The notes under the pieces were generated by a model that saw only the letters and a program-made list of their open reading frames with translations, did no database searches and was not told the origin of the DNA. Source: Myxococcota bacterium (GTDB taxonomy: Bacteria; Myxococcota_A; UBA9160; UBA4427). Taken from it: a DNA stretch of 44,237 bases. Position numbers and translations under genes: made by a program. Location: assembly GCA_028278345.1 (NCBI GenBank), contig JANQEL010000145.1, positions 1-44,237 of the forward strand. The letters run 5' to 3'. Shown here one piece after another: positions 16,415-24,075 of this stretch (positions are counted from its first letter, which is position 1; every line of letters starts with the position of its first letter).

Positions 16415-16511
16415 GGCGAGCTAGCGCACGCGTGGTCGCTTTCAGGTGCCGCTAGAACATCTAAGGCGGCTTGGGGTTTGCGACTCGGCCAGGACGGCCA
16501 AATTCGCGCAG

Positions 16512-17461
16512 ATGGGCGAACAGATTGGGGTACTCGACATCGGGCTCCTCACACCCGACCGCGACCTAAAGAAATTGGCCCTGCTGTTTGATCGGTTGGC
16601 CTGCATCCATATTGACACGCTTGGTGATCAGTGGGCAGCGGTGTGGGGACGCGGTCACGAGGACTACGCTCACTTCTGGAATGACGTGGACCACCTCCGG
16701 TATAGGCGAACCATTTATGGGCCGGACATCGTTGGCCTGACCGAGTTCGTAGAACCTGAACACATCGACACGACGATGGTTGAGGTCATGAAGGAAATGG
16801 AGGAGGGCCGGCGGTCCGCTAGGGAAAAGGCGTTCGCAATGAGTCAAGGCGACGCAGACTGGAGGTTCTTACTCGAACGACAGTACGAGGCCCTTGCTAC
16901 ACGCGAATGTCAACGATCATCATGCGGCGAATGGGAAAACTCAATGCGTATCCGGTCGTTCCCGACTTCGAGTTCGAGGAGGGCCCAAAGAGATACGCTG
17001 AGGTGCTCCTCATCGTTCTGAAAAAGGTGCCTGCGCCGAATGACACTATCTCGTGGGACGAGGTGTTTGAGTTCCGAGATAACGAAGGAACGAAGCGGCA
17101 ACTTGGCGCACTCCGCTCCTTTGCGCGCCGAGTCGCACGCGGGTCGCTAGAGCCTGGCGACATCGAGGAGGAGATCGAAAGTTCGATTCGGAGCTACGAG
17201 GAGTACATGTCCGTCAAGAAGATGGCCCATCGCAAGAGCGCGCTTGAGATCGCGGTCGTGACGACAGCGGAAATCGCCGAAGACTTGGTCAAGATCCGTT
17301 GGGGAAAGCTTGCCCAGTCACTCTTCGAAATTAGGAGGAGACGTGTCCAAGTCGTCGAAGCGGAGCTTCACGCGCCAGGAAGGGAGCTCGCCTATCTGGT
17401 TTCGGCGACCGAACGATTCGGTTCACGCGAGCCGGTAAACCCGAGAGATCGACTGCACTAG
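16512..17461 (+). pseudogene. cassette gene in reverse orientation, frameshifted
   Basis: Two overlapping plus-strand frames look like one gene of about 316 codons. The first begins MGEQIGVLDIGLLTPDRDLKKL (a GTG at 16446 is an alternative start) and reads sensibly to ...LLERQYEALATR near 16905. The second resumes one frame away with MSTIIMRRMGKLNAYPVVPDF and runs to ...LVSATERFGSREPVN. The second half has the pattern VPAPNDTISWDEVFEFRDNEGTK...LRSFARRVARG, known to me from a family of ~300-residue uncharacterised proteins, which supports a single ancestral protein with one base lost near 16904-16907. A sequencing error is possible. It is the only cassette gene on the plus strand. Function unknown. 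Confidence 0.6.
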
Positions 17462-17472
17462 CAGTCTTGTCC

Positions 17473-17606
17473 GCCTTACGGATTGGCTGTTGAGCGGCGC
17501 GGCTTGCCGCGGCGCTCCGCCCTTCAGCAGGTGAACTACGCAACGGAGCGTAGCTGTTCGCATGCGCCCCAATCTGGCCATGTCCGGCTCCAACAGCTTG
17601 TTAGGC
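17473..17606 (-). repeat. attC site 5 with altered core
   Basis: Runs from GCCTTAC (17473-17479) to GTTAGGC (17600-17606), 134 bp. It is nearly the same as site 6, except that the left core is GCCTTAC instead of GCCTAAC. On the minus strand this gives GTAAGGC, breaking the invariant GTT of the crossover triplet. Confidence 0.88.
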
Positions 17607-17623
17607 GGCGTTGTGGACCGAGT

Positions 17624-18235
17624 TCACGGACGGCGCTTCTTTTCGATAGGTTGATCCCCGGCTTCACGCGACCGCGATGGTCCGCGCAGGATTTCATCGA
17701 TTGGCCGCTGCCGAACGATCGCCAAGACCCGAAGATGCTCTTCTTCGTAGAGAGCTCGAATCTGGTGCCAATACCGATCAAGCAACGAGATCAATCCATA
17801 GGTCTCGGCACTACCGGGCACAGTAATTCTGTGCGACCTGACTCCAACCTGCACGATTCCTTGCTCACGAACGGTCTCTACGAAGTAGCGAGCTACGGGT
17901 TGATTTCGCTCATAGGAGTTCACGGAGTGTGAAATGTGCTTGTGACGCCAGTTCATAAACAAGTCATGGAGTTCGCGCTCTTCTTGTGACAGCTGGTCGA
18001 GTAGCTCGCCCGCGAACTTCGTTCGCACGCCGTCGGTAAAGATCCGTGCATAACTCATGATCATCGAGATCGTTAGGGACTCCGATATATCCGAGTTGGG
18101 ACCATTGGGGTCGTGGAACTCTATGAGGCAATGTGCGAAGCGCCGAGCCTGCTCGATATCAAATCGAACTCCCGCCAAGTCGGCGTACCGCTTCGCCTCA
18201 GGAAGATCCAGATCGATATGTGTGAGGGTTGCCAT
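17624..18235 (-). CDS. cassette-encoded hypothetical protein
   Basis: A 203-residue soluble, alpha-helical protein of unknown function, starting MATLTHIDLDLPEAKRYADLAG. It has no signal peptide or membrane segment. Distinct stretches are DLFMNWRHKHISHSVNSYERNQPV, rich in His and Asn, and a basic C-terminus (SRSREAGDQPIEKKRRP). I recognise no catalytic motif. An upstream in-frame TTG would add six residues; the ATG 22 nt from the attC 6 core fits the spacing of the other cassettes. The stop lies 18 nt before attC 5. Confidence 0.7.
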   Translation of the reverse strand: MATLTHIDLDLPEAKRYADLAGVRFDIEQARRFAHCLIEFHDPNGPNSDISESLTISMIMSYARIFTDGVRTKFAGELLDQLSQEERELHDLFMNWRHKHISHSVNSYERNQPVARYFVETVREQGIVQVGVRSHRITVPGSAETYGLISLLDRYWHQIRALYEEEHLRVLAIVRQRPIDEILRGPSRSREAGDQPIEKKRRP

Positions 18236-18257
18236 CGCGCGACTACCGCTCAATGCC

Positions 18258-18392
18258 GCCTAACGGATTGGCTGTTGAGCGGCGCGGCCTGCCGCGGCGC
18301 TCGCCCTTCAGCACGTGAACTACGCAAGGGAGCGTAGCAGTTCGTGTACGCCCCAACGCGGCCATGTCCGCGTCTCCAACAGCTTGTTAGGC
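18258..18392 (-). repeat. attC site 6
   Basis: Runs from GCCTAAC (18258-18264) to GTTAGGC (18386-18392), 135 bp, with both cores intact. The left arm is GCCTAACGGATTGGCTGTTG and the right arm TCTCCAACAGCTTGTTAGGC. It is the best-conserved member of the subfamily shared with sites 1, 4 and 5. Confidence 0.93.
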
Positions 18393-18405
18393 GGCGAGCG
18401 AATGG

Positions 18406-19164
18406 TTAGCGACTGGAACGCTCCGCGAGTTGCTGCTTGACTTCCTCAACCGAGAGAGCCGGTCGGGTTCGATGGATTACTGCGTGGCAATTCGGACAGA
18501 CCGGAATCAGGTCGCGAACCGGGTCAACCTCGTAGGACTCACCGATCTCGGAAAGTGGAACAACGTGGTGAACATGAATGTAGTCACGACCCATCTCGCC
18601 GTACCGCTCGAAGAAACTGAAGTCACAAACCTTGCATCGGTAGCCGTAGTGCTTGATACAGGCCTCGCGCGCTTCCGCACTGCGCTCGTACGAATTCACG
18701 TTTACGATGACTGACGTGCCCTCGGTGTACAGCTGCGCCGCGACCACTTCTTCAGGAATCGTCGCTTCAGCAGCTTCAGCAGCTTCAGCGGATGCGTGCC
18801 AACTATCACCGATACGGGTCAGCGTCATGGGTTCTAGCTGCGGAGTGAATCCGATCACCTTTGCCGGGCCATTGCCCGCCGCATCTTGGAGCTCGTCAGA
18901 ATGCTCCTGCGGAAAGGTATAGAGCCGGTATCCCTCTTCTTCGATGAGGCGGATGTATTCGCGTGACTCTGGATACGCCTGTTGTTTGCGCCCAGTGCCG
19001 CTGGTGGCCCACTTCTCAGAGAAGATGAGCGTGGAGCCGCCTTCGGTGAACTTGTCCCATGCTCCGAAGACGACAAACTTCTCTATTTCGTTGACGAACG
19101 ACCAGCTCCAGCGCCAGTTTCGGCAAGTAGCTCCAACGGACTCAATGAACTGCTTTCGATTCAT
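18406..19164 (-). CDS. cassette-encoded HNH endonuclease-domain protein
   Basis: A 252-residue protein with a C-terminal HNH nuclease module. CKVC (about residue 190) and CPNC form the zinc-binding cysteine pairs around the active site YIHVHHVVPLSEIG...DLIPVCPNCHAVIHR. The N-terminal ~120 residues (FIESVGATCRNWRWSWSFVNEIEKFVVFGAWD...) form a domain often found fused to HNH in McrA-like putative restriction endonucleases and could read modified DNA; that role is inferred. A short Ala/Glu-rich linker (ASAEAAEAAEATIPEE) joins the two. The ATG is 14 nt after the attC 7 core. No methyltransferase partner is encoded nearby. Confidence 0.82.
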   Translation of the reverse strand: MNRKQFIESVGATCRNWRWSWSFVNEIEKFVVFGAWDKFTEGGSTLIFSEKWATSGTGRKQQAYPESREYIRLIEEEGYRLYTFPQEHSDELQDAAGNGPAKVIGFTPQLEPMTLTRIGDSWHASAEAAEAAEATIPEEVVAAQLYTEGTSVIVNVNSYERSAEAREACIKHYGYRCKVCDFSFFERYGEMGRDYIHVHHVVPLSEIGESYEVDPVRDLIPVCPNCHAVIHRTRPALSVEEVKQQLAERSSR

Positions 19165-19178
19165 CTCGGAGCTTGTCC

Positions 19179-19309
19179 GCCTAACGGGTTGGCTCTCGAG
19201 CGGCGCGGCTCGCCGCCGAGCAACGCTGCGCTCCAACCAGGTATGCAAGAATGCTAGCGCCCCGTCTCGGCCCAACTGTGACGCATCTGACTCCAACAAC
19301 CTGTTTGGC
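19179..19309 (-). repeat. attC site 7
   Basis: Runs from GCCTAAC (19179-19185) to GTTTGGC (19303-19309), 131 bp. The left arm GCCTAACGGGTTGGCTCTCG and the right arm CTCCAACAACCTGTTTGGC carry more changes than the other sites, so it is the most diverged complete copy. It belongs to the subfamily of sites 2, 3 and 8. Confidence 0.85.
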
Positions 19310-19357
19310 GGCAGAACGTTGTGGAACCAATCGGACGACTGCGAAAGCTACGTTCCG

Positions 19358-19870
19358 CTACGATGGTGTTACGGTTCGGGTACGGTGATAAGCGATTGTG
19401 ACGCGCTCCAGGGCTCTCTCAAGCTCTTGCAGCCAGAGCCGTACCATTTCGTCGATACCGACCTCGTGCTCACTGACGAATACGCCTGGCTCGCGCTCGA
19501 GCGATCCGTAGGCGATGCGTTTTACATCCAACGCCGAGTCGTAGAACGCAGTGCAGGCACCCGCAAGTTCCGCGAAGTCCTCGTCTTCCTGGAGAAACGC
19601 CACGATGGGACTGCTACCCTGGAGCGAGTAGTAGTCGAGCTTGGCGAAATCGCGAATTTGCTCTTCGACGAGCTGACGCCCTGCATCACGGCCATCTGCC
19701 GCGCTCACAGCGCGGACCTTTTCAAAGACTTCCTGAAGGATTCTGGACCACGCGACGCAGTTGTCGTAGAGCTCCGTCGATAACTCTTGACGCTGCGTCA
19801 AGATATCGTTCTTGCGATCGATGTTTCGCTTTAGGATGGCGTATAGGGTACTAAGTCCGGGAATTGACAT
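19358..19870 (-). CDS. cassette-encoded hypothetical protein
   Basis: A 170-residue, acidic, alpha-helical protein beginning MSIPGLSTLYAILKRNIDRKND. The helical segments TQRQELSTELYDNCVAWSRILQEVFEKV and RLWLQELERALERVTIAYHR suggest a coiled-coil or helical-bundle protein. It has no signal peptide, membrane helix or known motif, and I do not recognise a family. The ATG is 28 nt after the attC 8 core, with GGAGC 5-9 nt before it as a fair ribosome-binding site. Unlike several neighbours, its stop lies 48 nt short of the attC. Confidence 0.7.
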   Translation of the reverse strand: MSIPGLSTLYAILKRNIDRKNDILTQRQELSTELYDNCVAWSRILQEVFEKVRAVSAADGRDAGRQLVEEQIRDFAKLDYYSLQGSSPIVAFLQEDEDFAELAGACTAFYDSALDVKRIAYGSLEREPGVFVSEHEVGIDEMVRLWLQELERALERVTIAYHRTRTVTPS

Positions 19871-19898
19871 TCACGGCTCCTGTGGGCGTACTCTGTTT

Positions 19899-20030
19899 GC
19901 CTAACGGATCGGCTGTTGAGCAGCGCGGCTCGCCGCCGAGCTTGCTACGTCAACAACGGTTGATGCCAGAAGGCTATCACGACGTTAACGCCCAGGTGTA
20001 GCCGTGTCTGACTCCAACAACTTGTTGGGC
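19899..20030 (-). repeat. attC site 8
   Basis: Runs from GCCTAAC (19899-19905) to GTTGGGC (20024-20030), 132 bp. Both cores fit RYYYAAC/GTTRRRY. The left arm is GCCTAACGGATCGGCTGTTG and the right arm CTCCAACAACTTGTTGGGC. The cassette gene from the right reads about 40 nt into this site before its stop. Confidence 0.93.
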
Positions 20031-20683
20031 GGCGCGGTCGCAGGCCCGGCCTGAATCGCAGGTCCAACAACGCCCGCCGCATCTTCAGGCTGACTCAGCA
20101 GGAAGTAGCCTGCCCCAGCGAGTGCCGAGATGAGTGCGAGGCCGAAGAGCACGGTCGCAAAGCCTTTCGCGCGTCGATAGGTGGACTCGCCGCTCTTAAC
20201 CCTCTCCCAAGCGCGTTTGAGAACTGGTTGCGCTACCGCTCGGAGTCTCGCAATGTCCGCTTTGGCATGGTCCAGCGTCGAGACATCTCTGGATGTCCGA
20301 AGCTCGTGGCCATCCACGAGCGCCTCAAGTAGAGCCAAATTCTCGGCTCGCGCCATTGGATCTGGATCGTCGGGGTTGAGGCGCAGCTGGGTGAGAGTGT
20401 GTGTTCGGGCCATCTCCAAGACATCGGGACGCGAATCAACGATGAACTTGCGCCATTCTTCTTCAGAGTTCGTAATAATGGCATTGCGTCGCATCTGAAC
20501 GTACGCATTGGCTGCTGACACATACTCAGACAGATCGCGGCGGAGCTCATCGGTCCAGCGCTGCCGGAACTCGGACACCTGCTGGTCCTTTGAGATGATA
20601 AGGCTGAGAAGAGAAAATCCACCAGCGATTGCCGCAGCAGAGATCGTCGCCAATGCGAGCAATGCGTTTCCATCGATCGTCAT
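19985..20683 (-). CDS. cassette-encoded membrane-anchored protein with attC-encoded tail
   Basis: A 232-residue protein with a membrane helix at about 9-30 (LALATISAAAIAGGFSLLSLII) and a second at about 176-196 (GFATVLFGLALISALAGAGYFLL). Between them is a helical region rich in Arg/Glu (FRQRWTDELRRDLSEYVSAANAYVQMRRNAI). Function unknown. It begins 15 nt after the terminal core box and is the first cassette of the array if the array reads leftwards. The last ~15 residues (PPNKLLESDTATPGR) are translated from attC 8, since the stop lies at 19985 inside that site. Confidence 0.75.
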   Translation of the reverse strand: MTIDGNALLALATISAAAIAGGFSLLSLIISKDQQVSEFRQRWTDELRRDLSEYVSAANAYVQMRRNAIITNSEEEWRKFIVDSRPDVLEMARTHTLTQLRLNPDDPDPMARAENLALLEALVDGHELRTSRDVSTLDHAKADIARLRAVAQPVLKRAWERVKSGESTYRRAKGFATVLFGLALISALAGAGYFLLSQPEDAAGVVGPAIQAGPATAPPNKLLESDTATPGR

Positions 20684-20697
20684 TGTTCGGTGTGTCC

Positions 20698-20704
20698 GCC
20701 TAAC
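20698..20704 (-). other. terminal integron core box (GCCTAAC)
   Basis: GCCTAAC stands 15 nt upstream of the first cassette gene. It is followed by TGGTTGTCAACTGG, which partly recalls the L arms, but no matching GTTRRRY box appears within 140 nt to the right. It may be the remaining half of an attC or the core of a decayed attI. No integrase gene follows. Confidence 0.65.
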
Positions 20705-20942
20705 TGGTTGTCAACTGGAGATCGATTGTAGGCGATCGGTTCGACCTTCTGCGTGCCAGACAACACCCAGAACGATTCGGGGGGCGGTGGCCGAAATTGG
20801 CCGTTCTGTCGACAGGAATCGCGCTTTGGCTGCCGGGTTGCTGGGATGGCATCAACACTTCGTCGCGCCGGATCACACCCCCTAGGTGCAGTGATAATCG
20901 CGCGATAGCGCGCTACCGCTGCCAGGGTGGAGGCGTGCGCGG
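20705..20942. other. non-coding stretch at the right edge of the array
   Basis: About 240 nt with no convincing gene. It contains the short inverted repeat GCGCGATAGCGCGC, which has no T-tract and is too weak to call a terminator. It marks the junction between cassette DNA and the lipid-metabolism block. Confidence 0.5.
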
Positions 20943-22604
20943 CTAATGGCTCTCTTTCCAGGCGTCCCAACCCTCGCATAGGTCGGGTAGGGCGTTGCGA
21001 TCGCCCACGACATCGCCTGCCAGGAACTTGTCCATCAAATCGACGCCGAGGATCTCACTCGCCGCCGCAACCCCACCGCGCATGACCCCGGCGATCCCGG
21101 GGCCAGAGGGTGCGCTCGCCCCACACAGGTACAACCCCTCAATCTCCGTCTGCGGCCCCATCCGCATCGGCCCGACCTGGGTCGTCGACATCTCGACCCC
21201 ATACGAAGTGCCACCGGTCGACCGCGTAAACCTCTCCTGGCTGATCGGCGTAGCCGCTTCCTTCCACACGACGTGCTTGCGCAGATCCGGGATCACCTGC
21301 TCCGCCGTTTCCATCAGCTGTTCCATGAGCGCTTCCTTGCGCTCGCGGTACACGGGATCGCGGTGATACCGCCCGCCCTCCGCCGGCCCCTTCTCGACGT
21401 TCCACACCGAGTAGTCGCGCGGCACCAGCGTCATGATCTGCAGGTTCGTATGACCGCGCGGCGCCAGGTGCTCGCTGTCGGGATCCTTCAACGAAGCCGC
21501 GGTGATGTAACACATCGCCTTCGACGTGAATTCGCCGGCGTCGAGTTCGTCGTAGACGTTTTCGATGTTGTAGTCGCCCCAGATGAAGTGGTTGCTGTTG
21601 GGCATGCCGGCTTCGACGAGGTCGATGTCGAGGCCGATGTAGGCGCAGAAGAGGGGGACCGACATCTTCATTTCGTCGACGCGCTTGATGGTTTCGGGGG
21701 CCCAGTTTTCGTCGCCCACAAGTTCGTGAACCGTGCGCTTGAGGTCGGCGTTCGAGATGACGATGGGGGCGCGGATCTCTTCGGGGCGGCGGTTCTTCTT
21801 GCCGGTGACGACGCCGACGGCCTTGCCGTTCTCGATGAGGATGTGGTGCACGGGGCTCTGGGTGCGCACTTCGCCGCCGAAGGCGCGGATCGCTTCGATC
21901 AAGCGCCCGGCGATCACCTGGCCGCCGCCCACGGGGTAGTAGGCGCCGTGCAGGAAGTGATCCGTCAAGCCTGAGGCCATCACCACCGGCGTCTCGGAAG
22001 GCCGGACCGCGTAGCAACCCTGTTCGCCCAACAACACACCCGCCGCTTCCTGCGAGAGCTTCTTCTCTTCGAAGAGCTCGGTGATGGGGCGAAGGCCCTG
22101 GCTGAAGAAGGCGGGCGCCTTCTCCATCATCTCTCCGATCTGGATCTCGCCGCGGCCGAGCTTTCGGCCTGCGTCGGCCACCTCGAACATTACGTCGAGC
22201 ACGCCGTCGATCGCCTCCGGCTCGTTGGGGAACGTCTCGTGCAGGCGCGCGCGATAGTTGTCCCAGCCGAAGGGGATCTTGAACGAGAGATCCGGGAAGT
22301 GGAGCGTCGAGTAGCCGTCGGAATCGAGTGGCCGAAAGACCACGCGCTCGGCCAACCCGAGCCCGTTCAGGATCGAAAGGATCGCGCCACCGCGTTGGCA
22401 TTCACCGATGTAGTGGATGCCGACGTCGAACTCGTACTCCATCCCCTTGTGCTTGCGGCGAAACACCTGGCTGTTGCCGCCGGCCACGTAGTGGCCTTCG
22501 AGCACGAGGGTGCGCGTACCCGCCGCACACAGGCTCGCGGCGGCGCTGAGGCCGCCGAGCCCGGATCCAATGACGATGGCGTCGAAGTCTTTGGTTTCGC
22601 TCAT
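20943..22604 (-). CDS. CrtI-family FAD-dependent oxidoreductase (phytoene desaturase/retinol saturase-like)
   Basis: A 553-residue cytosolic or membrane-associated flavoprotein. The N-terminal Rossmann motif is GSGLGGLSAA (13-22), followed by the LEGHYVAGGNSQVFRRK flavin-contact region. The C-terminal FAD motif is GLYLCGASAPSGPGIAGVMRGG. Length and motifs fit the carotenoid isomerase / all-trans-retinol 13,14-reductase / phytoene desaturase clan. The substrate is probably an isoprenoid or other long hydrophobic chain. No crtB or crtE is in the window, so carotenoid synthesis is not shown. It starts 4 nt after the P450 stop, so both are one operon and may act on the same lipid. Confidence 0.87.
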   Translation of the reverse strand: MSETKDFDAIVIGSGLGGLSAAASLCAAGTRTLVLEGHYVAGGNSQVFRRKHKGMEYEFDVGIHYIGECQRGGAILSILNGLGLAERVVFRPLDSDGYSTLHFPDLSFKIPFGWDNYRARLHETFPNEPEAIDGVLDVMFEVADAGRKLGRGEIQIGEMMEKAPAFFSQGLRPITELFEEKKLSQEAAGVLLGEQGCYAVRPSETPVVMASGLTDHFLHGAYYPVGGGQVIAGRLIEAIRAFGGEVRTQSPVHHILIENGKAVGVVTGKKNRRPEEIRAPIVISNADLKRTVHELVGDENWAPETIKRVDEMKMSVPLFCAYIGLDIDLVEAGMPNSNHFIWGDYNIENVYDELDAGEFTSKAMCYITAASLKDPDSEHLAPRGHTNLQIMTLVPRDYSVWNVEKGPAEGGRYHRDPVYRERKEALMEQLMETAEQVIPDLRKHVVWKEAATPISQERFTRSTGGTSYGVEMSTTQVGPMRMGPQTEIEGLYLCGASAPSGPGIAGVMRGGVAAASEILGVDLMDKFLAGDVVGDRNALPDLCEGWDAWKESH

Positions 22605-22608
22605 GCCC

Positions 22609-23850
22609 CTATGCTGCCCGAGCGCGTCGGCGCATGCGATAGCGGATCGGCATGTGCTTCAGGCCGGGCACCAGGGTCGAAGCGGTTCGTTCGGGCGTTC
22701 CCGTCAGCTCGACTTCGTCGAGCGCCGCCACGAGTTCGCGGAAGAGCGCGCCGCTCGTCGCGCGTGCGAGGTTCGCGCCGGCGCAGAAGTGTTCGCCGAT
22801 GCCGAAGCCGAGGTGGCGGTTCGGGTTGCGATCGAGGATCAGCGAGTTCGGATCGTCGAAGATGTCTTCGTCGCGATTCGCCGAGGCGTAGAAGAGCACC
22901 AGCTTGTCGCCTTCGCGGATCTGCTGGCCGCCGAGTTCGTAGTCCTTCGCCGCGGTGCGCACCATGTGATTCACCGGCGTCACGTACCGCACGATCTCGT
23001 CGATCGCGGTGGGCGTGAGTTCGGGGTCGGCCGCCCACTTCGCCATCTGGCCGGGGTGCTCCATCAACGCAGCGAGGCCGCCACCGATCGAACCGCGCGT
23101 GGTTTCGTGGCCCGCCGTGAAGGTGATGAGGCAGTAGCCCATGGTTTCGAGCTCGCCCATGGGTTCGCCGTCGATCTTCGCGTTGGCGATCACGCTGGCG
23201 AAGTCGTCCTGCGGGTTCGCGCGTCGATCGGCCATCACCTTGCCGAAGTACTCCCAGAACTCGCCGAAGAGCGAGGTCATGGCCTCGATCCGGTCGGGGC
23301 TCCGCTGGAGCTCGGGGTCGGCGCTGCCAAAGAGTTCGTTCGTGAGCCGCAGGATGAAGGGTTCGTCTTCTTCCGGCACACCGAGGATGCGCGCGATGAT
23401 CTTGAGCGGGTGGATCGACGCGATCTCGGTAATGAAATCCATCTCGCCTTCTTCACCCATGCCGTCGACGAGGTCGCGCGCCGTCTTGTCGATCAGGCCC
23501 TGCAGGTTGCCCACCGCGCGCGGCGTGAAGTAGGGCGAAGCGATCTTGCGGTACTTCTTGTGATCCGGCGGATCCATGTTGATGATCGTGCGGATCGGGT
23601 TCTGCTGGCGGAACTCGTCGTCGCGATCCTCGACCATCACCATGCCCGGCGCGTTGAGGAAGATGTCGGGCTGCTTCGACACCTCGACGATCTCGTCGTG
23701 CTTCGTCAGCGCCCAGTAGTCGGGCCAACCCTCGAGGGAGAGCTTGTGGACCGGCGCCTCGCGTCGAAGCGTCGCCCAGGCCTCCCAGGGATAGCCGTGT
23801 TCGGCGTAGGCGAGGGGGTCGATGAGCAAACGAGGATCGACGAGAGACAT
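22609..23850 (-). CDS. cytochrome P450 (bacterial class I-like)
   Basis: A 413-residue soluble monooxygenase. The I-helix oxygen-binding motif is AGHETT (246-251), the K-helix ExxR is E285-R288 (IDEIVR) and the haem loop is FGIGEHFCAG (349-358) with C356 as the thiolate ligand. It lacks a membrane anchor and should need ferredoxin and reductase supplied elsewhere. The general pattern resembles bacterial CYPs acting on sterols, terpenes or fatty chains, but the substrate is unassigned. The ATG has a strong AGGAG site 7 nt upstream. About 225 nt of non-coding DNA precede it, including a palindrome (23947-23956) that could be an operator. Followed in operon by the FAD oxidoreductase. Confidence 0.95.
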   Translation of the reverse strand: MSLVDPRLLIDPLAYAEHGYPWEAWATLRREAPVHKLSLEGWPDYWALTKHDEIVEVSKQPDIFLNAPGMVMVEDRDDEFRQQNPIRTIINMDPPDHKKYRKIASPYFTPRAVGNLQGLIDKTARDLVDGMGEEGEMDFITEIASIHPLKIIARILGVPEEDEPFILRLTNELFGSADPELQRSPDRIEAMTSLFGEFWEYFGKVMADRRANPQDDFASVIANAKIDGEPMGELETMGYCLITFTAGHETTRGSIGGGLAALMEHPGQMAKWAADPELTPTAIDEIVRYVTPVNHMVRTAAKDYELGGQQIREGDKLVLFYASANRDEDIFDDPNSLILDRNPNRHLGFGIGEHFCAGANLARATSGALFRELVAALDEVELTGTPERTASTLVPGLKHMPIRYRMRRRARAA

Positions 23851-23946
23851 GGAACACTCCTGAGTGCTTGGCGTAAGTGCCTTGGTATAGGTCTCCTGAG
23901 CGCGCGCGAAGCGCCCGGTGACTCAGAGACACGCAGGATTCATACC

Positions 23947-23956
23947 AACGATCGTT
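23947..23956. promoter_or_regulatory. perfect palindrome AACGATCGTT, possible operator
   Basis: A perfect 10-bp palindrome lies 97 nt upstream of the P450 start, in the gap after the WS/DGAT gene. Short palindromes with this ACGATCGT centre occur in TetR-type operators, but no regulator gene is in the window and the match extends no further. It is a position-based suggestion only. Confidence 0.22.
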
Positions 23957-24075
23957 CACCTGAGGGCGAACTCAGCGCACGAGAGCCCGGATTCGCGGTG
24001 CGAATGGGTACAGGCGCGGGGAGAGTTGCCCCGCCCAGTCTGACCCAGCGAGGTGTCGGGAGCGGAAACCCGCCC

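Larger units (their letters stand above)
13787..20704 (-). mobile_element. integron gene-cassette array (CALIN or integron distal end)
   Basis: Seven complete and one partial attC sites plus a terminal core box alternate with single genes over 6.9 kb. Complete sites run from GCC(T/t)AAC to GTTRRRY-type boxes 131-135 nt apart and have complementary ends, as expected for attC folding. Most genes read on the minus strand, begin 4-28 nt after a core box and end in or near the next attC. In the minus reading the first inner arm is CTGTTGGAG against CTGTTGAG in the second, one extra base, and its spacing to the core is shorter, which also suggests the array is oriented to the left. No tyrosine recombinase IntI or recognisable attI is present, so this is a CALIN or part of a larger integron. 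Base composition is visibly less GC-rich than the flanks. Confidence 0.9.

Noticed and set aside
20889..20908. Inverted repeat GCGCGATAGCGCGC as a terminator
   Set aside because: The stem is short and no T-tract follows on either strand.
20698..20940. attI site or integrase remnant at the right edge of the array
   Set aside because: Only a single GCCTAAC box is present; no second core, no promoter and no tyrosine-recombinase coding sequence were found on either strand.
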